Below are positions 1 to 5,406 of a DNA stretch of 5,406 bases, piece by piece. The notes under the pieces were generated by a model. The model was not told where the DNA came from, did not search any database, and saw nothing but the letters and a program-made list of their open reading frames with translations. Source of the DNA: Hungatella sp. UBA3402 (GTDB taxonomy: Bacteria; Bacillota; Clostridia; Lachnospirales; Lachnospiraceae); NCBI GenBank assembly GCA_002358555.1, contig DEPC01000237.1:1-5406 (forward strand). The letters run 5' to 3'. Numbering within the stretch: position 1 is the stretch's first letter; each line of letters begins with the position of its first letter. Both the position numbers and the translations under genes were made by a program.

Positions 1-2016
1 TTTGCACCAGTTATCCAGCCATGTTTCAAATTGTTCATTGTCCGCATTTTGTTTTAAAGTCGGATAAATTTCTGAATAGTGATTGTTGCTTGTCAGTAAA
101 TCATACATTTTATCATTTACGATAATCTGCACACCATTGATAAAGCCCTCATTGTTAATCGAAACAGGAAAATCTGCTATGCCAACAACACGCACTTCAT
201 ACCCATTGACCGATAGTATATCGCCATACCCAAAATCGGTCGCTTCTACGGTCTGTCCCTCATATGCAAAAGGAATTGGATTTTTTACAATACACGCTGC
301 GCCAGAGAGCAAATCGCTTTTATCTTGTTCGGATAGGTCATCTATATAAGAGGACAGACGCGTATCATCTAAACCTGCGACCTGGAATGTTTCCCACGAT
401 TGAAGCGCAAAGCCAAGTTCAATCAGATATTCTCCGTTTTCGTCTTGGGTATAAACCGATAACTTTGTTGTTGATAGATGTTCTATCATCTCGTGTTCAC
501 GAATTTTCGCTATGCTTTCCGGTGTCATTCCAACAATTTCACTTGTAATTGCATAATCGCCTAAAGTCATATCCTGTACTCCGCTGCTTGTGTCAAGGAG
601 CGCAGTAAAACTTTGCAAAGTCACAAAAACTGTAATACTCATAACCAACGAAAGAATGGTAATCACTGTCCTGGCGCATCCGCGTTTTAAGTTCAGCCTC
701 GCATAATAGGCTTCAAAGTTACGAATTGTTTTTGTTTTTCTCCCATGACGTTTTATCTTTACACGCTGCCCGGACATCGCAACTGTTGGAGAAACATGGG
801 AAGCATATCGTGCCGCAGGAAAGGCTGCAAGCATAGCAAACAGCAAAGTGATAACGATACTTACAAGATAAATAAGTATATGATTAGAGCTTGTACCGTC
901 AATCATGGTATTTAGTTCCGTGGTACTGCTTGCCATAAATAAATCGGGATTCAAAACTCCTGTTGCCGCAATTAAAATTCCTTTTGCAGATAATGCGCCA
1001 ATCAACAAACCAACAGGAATACCTATCCCACATAAAATGAATAACTCCAGAGAAACAAGCCGATAAATCTGCCCCTGTGTGCTACCGATTGCGCGAAGTG
1101 TCCCATATTCTTTGATACGCTTTGTTATGGCTATTTTCAAAATATTATAAATTACCAAGCCAGCCGCGAGCAGAACAAGTACGCCAACCATAATACAGGC
1201 AAATGTCATAAAAGAAAAACCTGTATCTGTATCAGAAGTTCCGGCTTCTTCATAAGAAATGCCGAGCGCGTCTAATAAAATCCAGTTGTATTGTATATTT
1301 GATTTTTCAATCCCGATTTTGTTTGCAAGTTCATCAATGATATTTTGAAATCGCTCTGTCTCTTTTATTTTGAAATCAGTTGAATAAAGCATATAATCCT
1401 CCGGCAATAGCGCGGAAGCTGACCCCTCGCCTAATACGGCATCTAAGGTTCCCGTAGAGTAACCAATATAGTTACTTTCTAATATACCGCAAACCGTAAA
1501 TTCAGCAGAGTATGAATAAGAGGGGATTGATCCATTCATAAGAGATATTTCTTCCTGTAATGCAACAGTATCGCCAATACTAATATTTTTTCCAAGATAT
1601 TGCAGGGCACTTTCCGGCAATGCGATTTCAAACGGAGAAACGGGCAAACGCCCCTCCTTTATTCTGCTAATTGATGGATAGGCATCTAATGCGTTTTCTA
1701 AGTATTCACGCGCATATAAGGTAAAACTGCTGTTACCGAGCTTACTATATCCGACGTTAATTAAGCTGCCTACATCATAGAGCCGAGTATCACTTTTTAA
1801 TTGCAGCATTTGTTCTTCTGTTATTTGATGAAATGTAGCATGGCGGTCGCCGTTTAATGACGCAGCTTGTTCCGTCCTCATTGTCTGTAAAATGCCAAGG
1901 GATTGTCCAATAGCAGTCGTCATAATACTTGAAAGAATTACCGCAATCAGAATGAGAACCGCCATTACCTTTTGGGCTTTCAGTTCTTTGAAGGCAAGTG
2001 ATAAATAGGATTTCAT
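1..2016 (-). CDS. FtsX/MacB-type ABC transporter permease (3' end beyond the window)
   Basis: This is the membrane subunit of an ABC transporter, partner of the ATPase just upstream. The frame is open for 672 codons from ATG at 2016 to the left edge, so the C-terminus is missing. Visible segments are TM1 (about residues 17-39), a first extracytoplasmic domain (about 40-267), TM2 (268-292), TM3 (320-345), TM4 (380-400), TM5 (450-468) and a second extracytoplasmic domain from about 469 to the edge. After TM2 comes the FtsX-type cytoplasmic stretch RIKEYGTLRAIGS (300-312), and after TM4 a PAARYASHVSP stretch (400-410). Both outer domains carry the MacB-core pattern: GDTV...FTVCGI (148-178) and GDIL...VRVVGI (598-613). 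This suggests two FtsX/MacB halves, with about three more TM segments expected beyond the edge. The start is supported by GGAGGTGAG at 2023-2031 and by the TAATG overlap with the ATPase stop, which suggests translational coupling. The topology differs from BceB permeases, which have ten TMs and one large loop. Substrate unknown; efflux or removal of a peptide or envelope-active compound is an inference. Confidence 0.93.
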   Translation of the reverse strand, partial: MKSYLSLAFKELKAQKVMAVLILIAVILSSIMTTAIGQSLGILQTMRTEQAASLNGDRHATFHQITEEQMLQLKSDTRLYDVGSLINVGYSKLGNSSFTLYAREYLENALDAYPSISRIKEGRLPVSPFEIALPESALQYLGKNISIGDTVALQEEISLMNGSIPSYSYSAEFTVCGILESNYIGYSTGTLDAVLGEGSASALLPEDYMLYSTDFKIKETERFQNIIDELANKIGIEKSNIQYNWILLDALGISYEEAGTSDTDTGFSFMTFACIMVGVLVLLAAGLVIYNILKIAITKRIKEYGTLRAIGSTQGQIYRLVSLELFILCGIGIPVGLLIGALSAKGILIAATGVLNPDLFMASSTTELNTMIDGTSSNHILIYLVSIVITLLFAMLAAFPAARYASHVSPTVAMSGQRVKIKRHGRKTKTIRNFEAYYARLNLKRGCARTVITILSLVMSITVFVTLQSFTALLDTSSGVQDMTLGDYAITSEIVGMTPESIAKIREHEMIEHLSTTKLSVYTQDENGEYLIELGFALQSWETFQVAGLDDTRLSSYIDDLSEQDKSDLLSGAACIVKNPIPFAYEGQTVEATDFGYGDILSVNGYEVRVVGIADFPVSINNEGFINGVQIIVNDKMYDLLTSNNHYSEIYPTLKQNADNEQFETWLDNWCK

Positions 2017-2687
2017 TATGCACTCACCTCCGTAAGTTCACCATCAATCATTGTAAAGCGACGGTCTGCCATTTCTGCAATACGAGGGTCATGGGTAATG
2101 ATAACAAGCGTCTTATTCATTTTTTCACGAATATCACAAAGCATTTTCATCACTTCACTGCCGCTTTTACTATCAAGATTTCCTGTTGGCTCGTCTGCAA
2201 AAATAATGTCGGGCTGTGCAATTAAGGCGCGGGCAATTGCTACACGCTGCTGCTGCCCGCCGGACATTTCGTGCGGAAGATGTGATAAGCGCATTTCTAG
2301 TCCCAAAAGCTCTGTAAGCTGCTTAAAATATTTTTCGTCCGGCTGATTTTTATCTAACAACATGGGCATGATGATATTTTCTCTCGCGGTAAGAACAGGC
2401 AAAAGATTGAATTGCTGAAAGATAAAGCCTATCTTTTGGCGGCGAAATGTGGAAAGCTGTTTATCGCTACCGTTATGAATGTCGGTACTGCCATACAAGA
2501 CAGAGCCAGAAGTAGGCTTATCTAATCCGCTGATGATGTGCAGCAGCGTACTTTTTCCGCTACCGGACGGTCCCATAATCGAAATAAAATCGCTCTCAAA
2601 TATTGTCATTGAAGCATGATTAAGAGCAATCACCCGGTTTTCATTTGTTCCATAGATTTTTGAAATATCTTTTACTTGAATTTCCAT
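2016..2687 (-). CDS. ABC transporter ATP-binding protein (MacB/LolD-like)
   Basis: This is the cytoplasmic ATPase that powers the adjacent FtsX-type permease, 223 residues, the usual length for MacB/LolD/BceA-type ATPases. All motifs are intact: Walker A GPSGSGKST (39-47), Q-loop FQQFNLLP (90-97), signature MSGGQQQR (141-148), Walker B IIFADE (161-166) with catalytic E166, D-loop NLD (170-172) and switch H199. The signature begins MSGGQ instead of LSGGQ, a tolerated variant. The frame is open further upstream to an ATG at 2753, but the ATG at 2687 is preferred: it is preceded by AAGGAGAG (about 2695-2702) at good spacing, and the encoded MEIQVKDISKIYG is the family's normal N-terminus. The longer version would add 22 unrelated residues encoded by the regulatory hairpin. 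The stop TAA shares its last A with the permease ATG. The ribosome binding site lies in the 3' arm of a hairpin, so expression is probably controlled at this point. Confidence 0.96.
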   Translation of the reverse strand: MEIQVKDISKIYGTNENRVIALNHASMTIFESDFISIMGPSGSGKSTLLHIISGLDKPTSGSVLYGSTDIHNGSDKQLSTFRRQKIGFIFQQFNLLPVLTARENIIMPMLLDKNQPDEKYFKQLTELLGLEMRLSHLPHEMSGGQQQRVAIARALIAQPDIIFADEPTGNLDSKSGSEVMKMLCDIREKMNKTLVIITHDPRIAEMADRRFTMIDGELTEVSA

Positions 2688-2693
2688 GAAAAA

Positions 2694-2735
2694 ACTCTCC
2701 TTATCTCGTGACAAATCACGTGTGATAAGGAGAGT
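2694..2735 (-). terminator. Terminator-like hairpin containing the ATPase ribosome binding site
   Basis: Perfect 12-bp arms lie at 2694-2705 and 2724-2735 (ACTCTCCTTATC and GATAAGGAGAGT). Inside them is a second 5-bp stem, CGTGA/TCACG, with a 4-base loop (2707-2720) and a small asymmetric internal loop. Read on the minus strand, the hairpin runs directly into a run of six Ts (2689-2694), the first of which belongs to the stem, ending two bases before the ATPase ATG. This is the layout of an intrinsic terminator. On the plus strand no T-run follows. The 3' arm contains the AAGGAGAG ribosome binding site, so folding would also block translation of the ATPase. It lies between the kinase stop and the ATPase start. 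Whether it acts by termination, by hiding the site, or both cannot be told from sequence. Confidence 0.75.
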
Positions 2736-2764
2736 ATAAAAGGTAAATCTCAAAAATTCCTCAA
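2733..2764 (-). promoter_or_regulatory. Candidate regulator operator and promoter for the ABC transporter genes
   Basis: On the minus strand, 2764-2744 reads TTGAG-N6-TTGAGATTTA. This is a direct repeat with an 11-bp period, typical of OmpR-family regulator sites. Five bases further on is a -10-like TATACT (2738-2733). No good -35 hexamer lies at the right distance, which fits an activator-dependent promoter. The same 21-bp block recurs before the response regulator gene at 18 of 21 positions, with the same 5-base gap to its -10. A start point about seven bases after the -10 (near 2726) would fall inside the 5' arm of the hairpin. The call is an inference from the repeated pattern; the repeat itself is plainly visible. 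Confidence 0.65.
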
Positions 2765-2766
2765 GA

Positions 2767-3906
2767 TTATAAAATTTTTAATGTAGCGGAAACAGTTGCG
2801 CCAATTTCATTATTTTGAATGGATATGCTACCGCTATGTCTTTGGCAAAGAAGATTACAGATATATAACCCCATTCCAAAATGTTCGGTATCCTCGCTGC
2901 CTTTTTGAAATGGCTGAATGCCATTCTTAATGAGTGCCGCTGGGAAACCGCAGCCATCATCCGTAACAGATAGTTTCAATATCGTTTCATTTAAGGAACA
3001 GGAAACATCAATATTCTGCACAGCAAAGCGGATCGCGTTGGATATGAGGTTTTCTGCAACCTGAAATAAGATAGATTTATCTATCGAAAAGGACTCGGCA
3101 GAGGTAGAACTGTTAAAATTAATCCGTTTGTTGCTATCTGCGCCAACAAAAGCTATCGTGTTTTCAAGTTCAGAAATAAGTTTGTTCCATTTTACCTGCT
3201 CTTGTTCAATAGGAATTTCTTCTAATCTCTGAATACTGCTCATCGTTTCTATATAACGCTCAATTCTGCCTGTATAGTTTTCAATGCGAGATAAATTATC
3301 GACAATCTGTTCTGTGTTTCCAGTTCCGTCCACAACACTTTTTTTCGCCAGTTTTGCAGAGCCTTTCAAAACAGTAACAGGGTTTCGTAAATCATGAGAA
3401 AAAGCGGCGTTTAATCTTTTGCGTTCTTCTGTTTGCTGCCATAATTCACGGTTATTATTCAGTAAGGTTCTACGCATTGTTTCAAAAGCGATACAGAGTT
3501 GTCCCAATTCATCCTGTGATTTTGCTTCAATCGTAAAATCAAGGTCATTCTCTATAATACGGGAAGCTCCTTTTGTAAGCAACGCCAACGGTTCTTTTAA
3601 CTTCAAACGGTAAAACATGAAAACAGTGATAAACAATGCACCTATATATATCAGTATCGGCAATATCATCTGAGTAACAGAAATAATTTCAGCGATTACC
3701 GCAGCCTGTGTAGTTCGTTCAGGCAGTTGGTTCATTACCGTTGAATTAGACCGAATTTCAACAACAACACCGCTTGGAGCAATCTGTGAACGCAATATGA
3801 CACACCCCCAAACAGAAAGAATCGACAGGAAAAGGGCAATGGTAATATTGATAAATGTAATTGTAAATAATGCCTTTTTTAAGTTCATCTGTTTTATCCG
3901 ATCCAT
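2767..3906 (-). CDS. Membrane sensor histidine kinase of the two-component system
   Basis: This 379-residue kinase should phosphorylate the response regulator encoded just before it. In order: TM1 (about 13-37), an extracytoplasmic loop of about 40 residues (38-78), TM2 (79-100), a HAMP-like linker (101-155), a HisKA domain with H-box FSHDLRNP and phospho-acceptor H171, then a HATPase_c domain. That domain has N-box ENLISN (285-290), G1 box DDGCGF (316-321), F-box-like QPFQKG (331-336) and G2 box GMGLYI (344-349). All catalytic elements appear intact. The sensor loop is small and shows no recognised ligand domain, so the signal may come through the membrane or the transporter (inference). The chosen ATG at 3906 overlaps the regulator gene by 13 bases and has a GGAG about 10 bases upstream. 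An alternative ATG at 3888 would drop six residues but has a poorer ribosome binding site. The overlap implies co-transcription and coupled translation. Confidence 0.95.
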   Translation of the reverse strand: MDRIKQMNLKKALFTITFINITIALFLSILSVWGCVILRSQIAPSGVVVEIRSNSTVMNQLPERTTQAAVIAEIISVTQMILPILIYIGALFITVFMFYRLKLKEPLALLTKGASRIIENDLDFTIEAKSQDELGQLCIAFETMRRTLLNNNRELWQQTEERKRLNAAFSHDLRNPVTVLKGSAKLAKKSVVDGTGNTEQIVDNLSRIENYTGRIERYIETMSSIQRLEEIPIEQEQVKWNKLISELENTIAFVGADSNKRINFNSSTSAESFSIDKSILFQVAENLISNAIRFAVQNIDVSCSLNETILKLSVTDDGCGFPAALIKNGIQPFQKGSEDTEHFGMGLYICNLLCQRHSGSISIQNNEIGATVSATLKIL

Positions 3907-4568
3907 TTATAACCCACTCCCCAAACCGTTTCAATATAGCTGTGCATGGTTACAGCAGCAAATTTATTTCGTATTTTTCGGATATGTTCCATAATAGTAG
4001 CGCTGTTTCCATCGCCATCTAATCCCCAAACTATATCGTAAATCCGTTCCCGGTCAAATACTTGCCCAATATGTGTAGAAAGCAATTCTACAACATCAAA
4101 CTCTTTCTTTGACAGAACAATAGGCTTTTGATTTATCGTTATATCCCTTTTGGTATAGTCAATTACCATATTATCAAAAAAACGCAGACTGGATTGTTCC
4201 TGCTTTCGATTTTCACGCCTTAAATGGGCTGCAACTCTTGCACCCAATTCATCAAGGTCAAACGGCTTTACAATATAATCATCTGCACCAACGGAAAATC
4301 CCTTAATTTTATCAGACGTTTCAATTCGGGCTGTAAGGAAAATAATAGGACAAGTAATGTATTTACGGATATTTTGGCAGACAGTAAGCCCATCCATATC
4401 CGGCATATTTATGTCAAGTAGTACAATATCGGGAGCCTGTGATAATTTTTTCAAAGCGTCTTTTCCGTTGTAAGCAGTTATAACCAGATAACCCGCCATT
4501 TCAAAATAATTTTGAACGACTGCAACAATCCCTGGTTCATCATCAACAATTAAAAGTTTTTGGCTCAT
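3894..4568 (-). CDS. OmpR/PhoB-family response regulator
   Basis: This is a cytoplasmic DNA-binding regulator of 224 residues, normal for the family. The N-terminal receiver domain (about 3-118) has acidic pocket D9/D10, phospho-acceptor D52 in LLDINMPDMDG, T79 in FLTAR and K101 in VKPF. The C-terminal winged helix (about 128-224) contains LSKKEFDVVELL, the recognition region ATIMEHIRKIRNKF and the closing wing ETVWGVGYKW. The start at 4568 is preferred because AAAGGAGGA (4577-4585) precedes it at about 9 bases and MSQKLLIVDDE is the expected N-terminus. The frame is open back to an ATG at 4604, but that would put the ribosome binding site inside the gene. It is followed by its kinase with a 13-base overlap. 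A candidate operator lies immediately upstream, overlapping the end of the helix-turn-helix gene, and a second copy lies before the ATPase gene. It probably activates its own gene and the transporter genes (inference). Confidence 0.96.
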   Translation of the reverse strand: MSQKLLIVDDEPGIVAVVQNYFEMAGYLVITAYNGKDALKKLSQAPDIVLLDINMPDMDGLTVCQNIRKYITCPIIFLTARIETSDKIKGFSVGADDYIVKPFDLDELGARVAAHLRRENRKQEQSSLRFFDNMVIDYTKRDITINQKPIVLSKKEFDVVELLSTHIGQVFDRERIYDIVWGLDGDGNSATIMEHIRKIRNKFAAVTMHSYIETVWGVGYKWIG

Positions 4569-4596
4569 GCAAAAAATCCTCCTTTCACAAAAATAA

Positions 4597-4628
4597 ATTA
4601 TCACATATAAATCTCAATTATTTCTCAA
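4597..4628 (-). promoter_or_regulatory. Candidate autoregulatory operator and promoter of the response regulator gene
   Basis: On the minus strand, 4628-4608 reads TTGAG-N6-TTGAGATTTA, the same 21-bp block as before the ATPase gene with three differences. Five bases later comes GATAAT (4602-4597), preceded by TGT to give an extended -10 (TG-N-GATAAT). There is no canonical -35, as expected for an activated promoter. The block covers the last codons and the TGA stop of the helix-turn-helix gene. Transcripts would start near 4590 with a leader of about 20 bases carrying the AAAGGAGGA site. The architecture resembles the TTGAT-N6-TTGAT spa-box reported for SpaR, an OmpR-family regulator. That comparison is from general knowledge. 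Confidence 0.65.
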
Positions 4629-4802
4629 CTGTCTATATTCTTTTCTGCGTCCGTCAATCGGCTTTTCTGCGTCCTTTGGTATCAGCCACATATACCCAAG
4701 TTTTGAAACGCCTAGTATACGGTTCTTCTTACATAGTATCTGTACCCGTCTTTCAGAAATGCCCCATTTTATCGCTGCTTCGGGGCAAGACATATATTCC
4801 AT
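4614..4802 (-). CDS. Small excisionase/MerR-like helix-turn-helix protein
   Basis: This 62-residue basic protein has a MerR/excisionase-type winged-helix pattern: AAIKWGISERRVQILCKKNRI (9-29) forms the helix-turn-helix, and GYMWLIPKDAEKP (37-49) is the typical wing and tail. Proteins of this shape, starting MEYM and containing IPKDAEKP, are common in Lachnospiraceae and other Clostridia, often next to mobile-element cargo. Their role is mostly uncharacterised. The ATG at 4802 matches the usual N-terminus and has AAAGGA about 10 bases upstream. The gene follows a strong promoter (4838-4866) and ends 45 bases before the response regulator start. It is therefore probably the first gene of the same transcript. 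It could regulate this operon or act in DNA recombination; with no integrase visible, a local regulatory role is the simpler guess. Confidence 0.85.
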   Translation of the reverse strand: MEYMSCPEAAIKWGISERRVQILCKKNRILGVSKLGYMWLIPKDAEKPIDGRRKEYRQLRNN

Positions 4803-4837
4803 AACTCCCCATCCTTTCTACATACGTTATCAATATA

Positions 4838-4866
4838 ATTATACTCGGACAACCGAATAATATCAA
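4838..4866 (-). promoter_or_regulatory. Sigma-A-type promoter of the helix-turn-helix/regulator/kinase genes
   Basis: On the minus strand a -35 TTGATA (4866-4861) and a perfect -10 TATAAT (4843-4838) are separated by exactly 17 bases. The predicted start is near 4831, giving a leader of about 29 bases before the ATG at 4802. The spacer contains an inverted repeat TCGG-ACAA-CCGA (4845-4856), which may be a small operator. The near-consensus elements suggest constitutive expression unless a repressor binds. Confidence 0.85.
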
Positions 4867-4876
4867 GAACTTAAGT

Positions 4877-4961
4877 CAAGCATTATGGAAATGTGTATAA
4901 CTGGTTACTCCGTTATAGATAATGCTATAAGACCAGTTATATGACATTTCCACAATGCCTG
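4877..4961. repeat. Long imperfect palindrome upstream of the operon promoter
   Basis: The left arm 4877-4905 and right arm 4932-4961 are inverted copies matching at 26 of 29 aligned positions with one extra base. Shared blocks are ACCAGTTATA, ACATTTCC and AATGC. The 26-base centre holds a further 6-bp inverted pair, TTATAG (4913-4918) and CTATAA (4925-4930). Two of the differences are A against C on the plus strand but would be U·G wobbles in minus-strand RNA. The structure ends 10 bp upstream of the -35 element. No T-run follows it on the minus strand, so it is not an ordinary terminator. Protein binding, a mobile-element remnant and a structured RNA are all possible. Confidence 0.8.
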
Positions 4962-5015
4962 TTACGACAGAATCCCTCTCATTCATTCTATCTTTTTATC
5001 CAAAAAACAATTAAG

Positions 5016-5042
5016 AAAAGCCCTGCATCATACAGAGCCTTT
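5016..5042 (-). terminator. Rho-independent terminator of the upstream unrecognised gene
   Basis: On the minus strand AAAGGCTCTG (5042-5033) pairs with CAGGGCTTTT (5025-5016) across a 7-base loop, giving a 10-bp stem with two G·U pairs. The four Ts closing the stem are followed by CTTAATTG and another T-rich run (5006-5001). The wobble pairs would be A·C mismatches on the plus strand, which favours minus-strand function. It lies about 50 bases after the stop of the gene at 5095 and separates that gene from the two-component operon. Confidence 0.75.
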
Positions 5043-5094
5043 CCCATCTTTGATTATCCACTAACTATTGTTCCATTTTCTCACAGAAACAATC

Positions 5095-5406
5095 TCACAG
5101 ATATATCCCTGCCGCTTTAGCAAAATTGGCTTTTCTTACAATAAGTTCCGACTGTTTCTCTTTTGACAGACCCTCAAATATGCCTTTGTAGCCTTTCTCC
5201 AACAGCGGAGTACCTTTTGCCAGCAAATACAGCTTCGTATTCAGCCATTCCTCCCACAAGTCCTCAAATAATTCCACGCTATCTGTAAAGGTTAATGCAT
5301 CTTCAAAGCCATGTAGCGGCTTGTAATATTTCAGCACCACAAAACCGTATCTGCCTACATCAACCACTACAATATCCGTCATTTCGTACAGCTCTGCAAA
5401 CGCATC
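5095..5406 (-). CDS. Unrecognised protein, 3' part (5' end beyond the window)
   Basis: I do not recognise this protein. The frame is open from the right edge to a TGA at 5095-5097, giving 103 residues. An internal ATG at 5382 could start a 95-residue protein, but the codons before it are also open (DAFAELYE then M). No ribosome binding site precedes that ATG, so a longer gene entering from the right is more likely. The sequence is soluble-looking, with a hydrophobic strand pattern (TDIVVVDVGRYGFVVLKYY), an acidic helical stretch (VELFEDLWEEWLNTKLYLLAKG) and a charged C-terminal helix ending NFAKAAGIYL. No TM segment, signal peptide or catalytic motif is evident. It has its own terminator downstream, so it is probably not co-transcribed with the two-component genes. 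Confidence 0.75.
   Translation of the reverse strand, partial: DAFAELYEMTDIVVVDVGRYGFVVLKYYKPLHGFEDALTFTDSVELFEDLWEEWLNTKLYLLAKGTPLLEKGYKGIFEGLSKEKQSELIVRKANFAKAAGIYL

Larger units (their letters stand above)
4803..5094. other. Gene-free control region between two minus-strand genes
   Basis: This 292-base region has no supported coding sequence on either strand. It holds the operon promoter, the long palindrome and the terminator listed separately. It also holds a short CTGT-TACG-ACAG inverted repeat at 4959-4970, an ATTGTT/AACAAT inverted pair at 5067-5072 and 5088-5093, and a duplicated TCTCACAG (5079-5086 and 5093-5100) at the end of the upstream gene. The last three are short and may be chance. 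Confidence 0.7.

Noticed and set aside
83..548. Two plus-strand open frames (83-349 and 264-548)
   Set aside because: They lie opposite the permease gene, which is open throughout and has clear FtsX/MacB features. Their translations look like antisense composition, with no convincing ribosome binding site or domain.
1790..2346. Open frames at 1790-2023 (minus), 1998-2225 (plus) and 2098-2346 (plus)
   Set aside because: They are shadows of the permease and ATPase genes in other frames, and the real genes carry intact family motifs.
2688..2753. Longer ATPase starting at 2753
   Set aside because: The extra 22 residues are encoded by the promoter and hairpin, do not resemble the family, and would place the good ribosome binding site inside the gene.
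4224..4421. Plus-strand open frame of 65 codons
   Set aside because: It is antisense to the receiver domain of the response regulator, whose catalytic residues are all in place.
4877..4961. Palindrome as an ordinary terminator or a proven oriT
   Set aside because: No T-run follows on the minus strand and no relaxase or nick-site context is visible. It is reported only as a repeat of unknown role.
5079..5100. Direct repeat TCTCACAG (two copies 14 bp apart) as an attachment site
   Set aside because: Eight bases is too short, it overlaps the end of a coding sequence, and no integrase lies nearby.
1..5406. CRISPR array, tRNA or rRNA genes
   Set aside because: No regularly spaced repeats and no cloverleaf or rRNA-like sequence were seen on reading either strand.

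Overview
The window looks like DNA from a low-GC Bacillota, most likely a gut-type Clostridia (Lachnospiraceae-like). This rests on the AT-rich coding sequence, the AGGAGG-type ribosome binding sites, the sigma-A-type promoter, and a small helix-turn-helix protein of a kind common beside mobile-element cargo in that group. The genus cannot be fixed from the sequence, and no integrase, relaxase or attachment site is visible. Membership of an integrative element is therefore an inference.

Every convincing gene is on the minus strand, so transcription runs from right to left. From the right there is the 3' part of an unrecognised gene (5095-5406), followed by a rho-independent terminator (5016-5042). 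Next comes a gene-free stretch with a long imperfect palindrome (4877-4961) and a strong promoter (4838-4866). That promoter leads into a 62-residue helix-turn-helix protein (4614-4802), an OmpR-family response regulator (3894-4568), a sensor histidine kinase (2767-3906), an ABC transporter ATPase (2016-2687) and a large FtsX/MacB-type ABC permease (1-2016, running off the left edge). Regulator and kinase overlap by 13 bases. ATPase and permease overlap by one base (TAATG).

The genes form a sense-and-export module: a two-component system beside an ABC transporter with large extracytoplasmic domains. In Bacillota such modules often answer antimicrobial peptides or other cell-envelope stress, but the substrate here is unknown.

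The most notable signal is regulatory. Two nearly identical 21-bp sites (18 of 21 positions the same) lie upstream of the response regulator gene and upstream of the ATPase gene. Each is a TTGAG-N6-TTGAG direct repeat with an 11-bp period, and each sits exactly 5 bp before a -10-like hexamer. They are strong candidates for the regulator's own operators: one for autoregulation and one for transporter induction. The second promoter overlaps a 12-bp-stem hairpin that ends in a T-run and contains the ATPase ribosome binding site. Read-through RNA from the kinase gene could fold it, terminating transcription or hiding the site. RNA started at the local promoter would lack most of the 5' arm and escape. 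This would make the transporter strictly dependent on the activated regulator.
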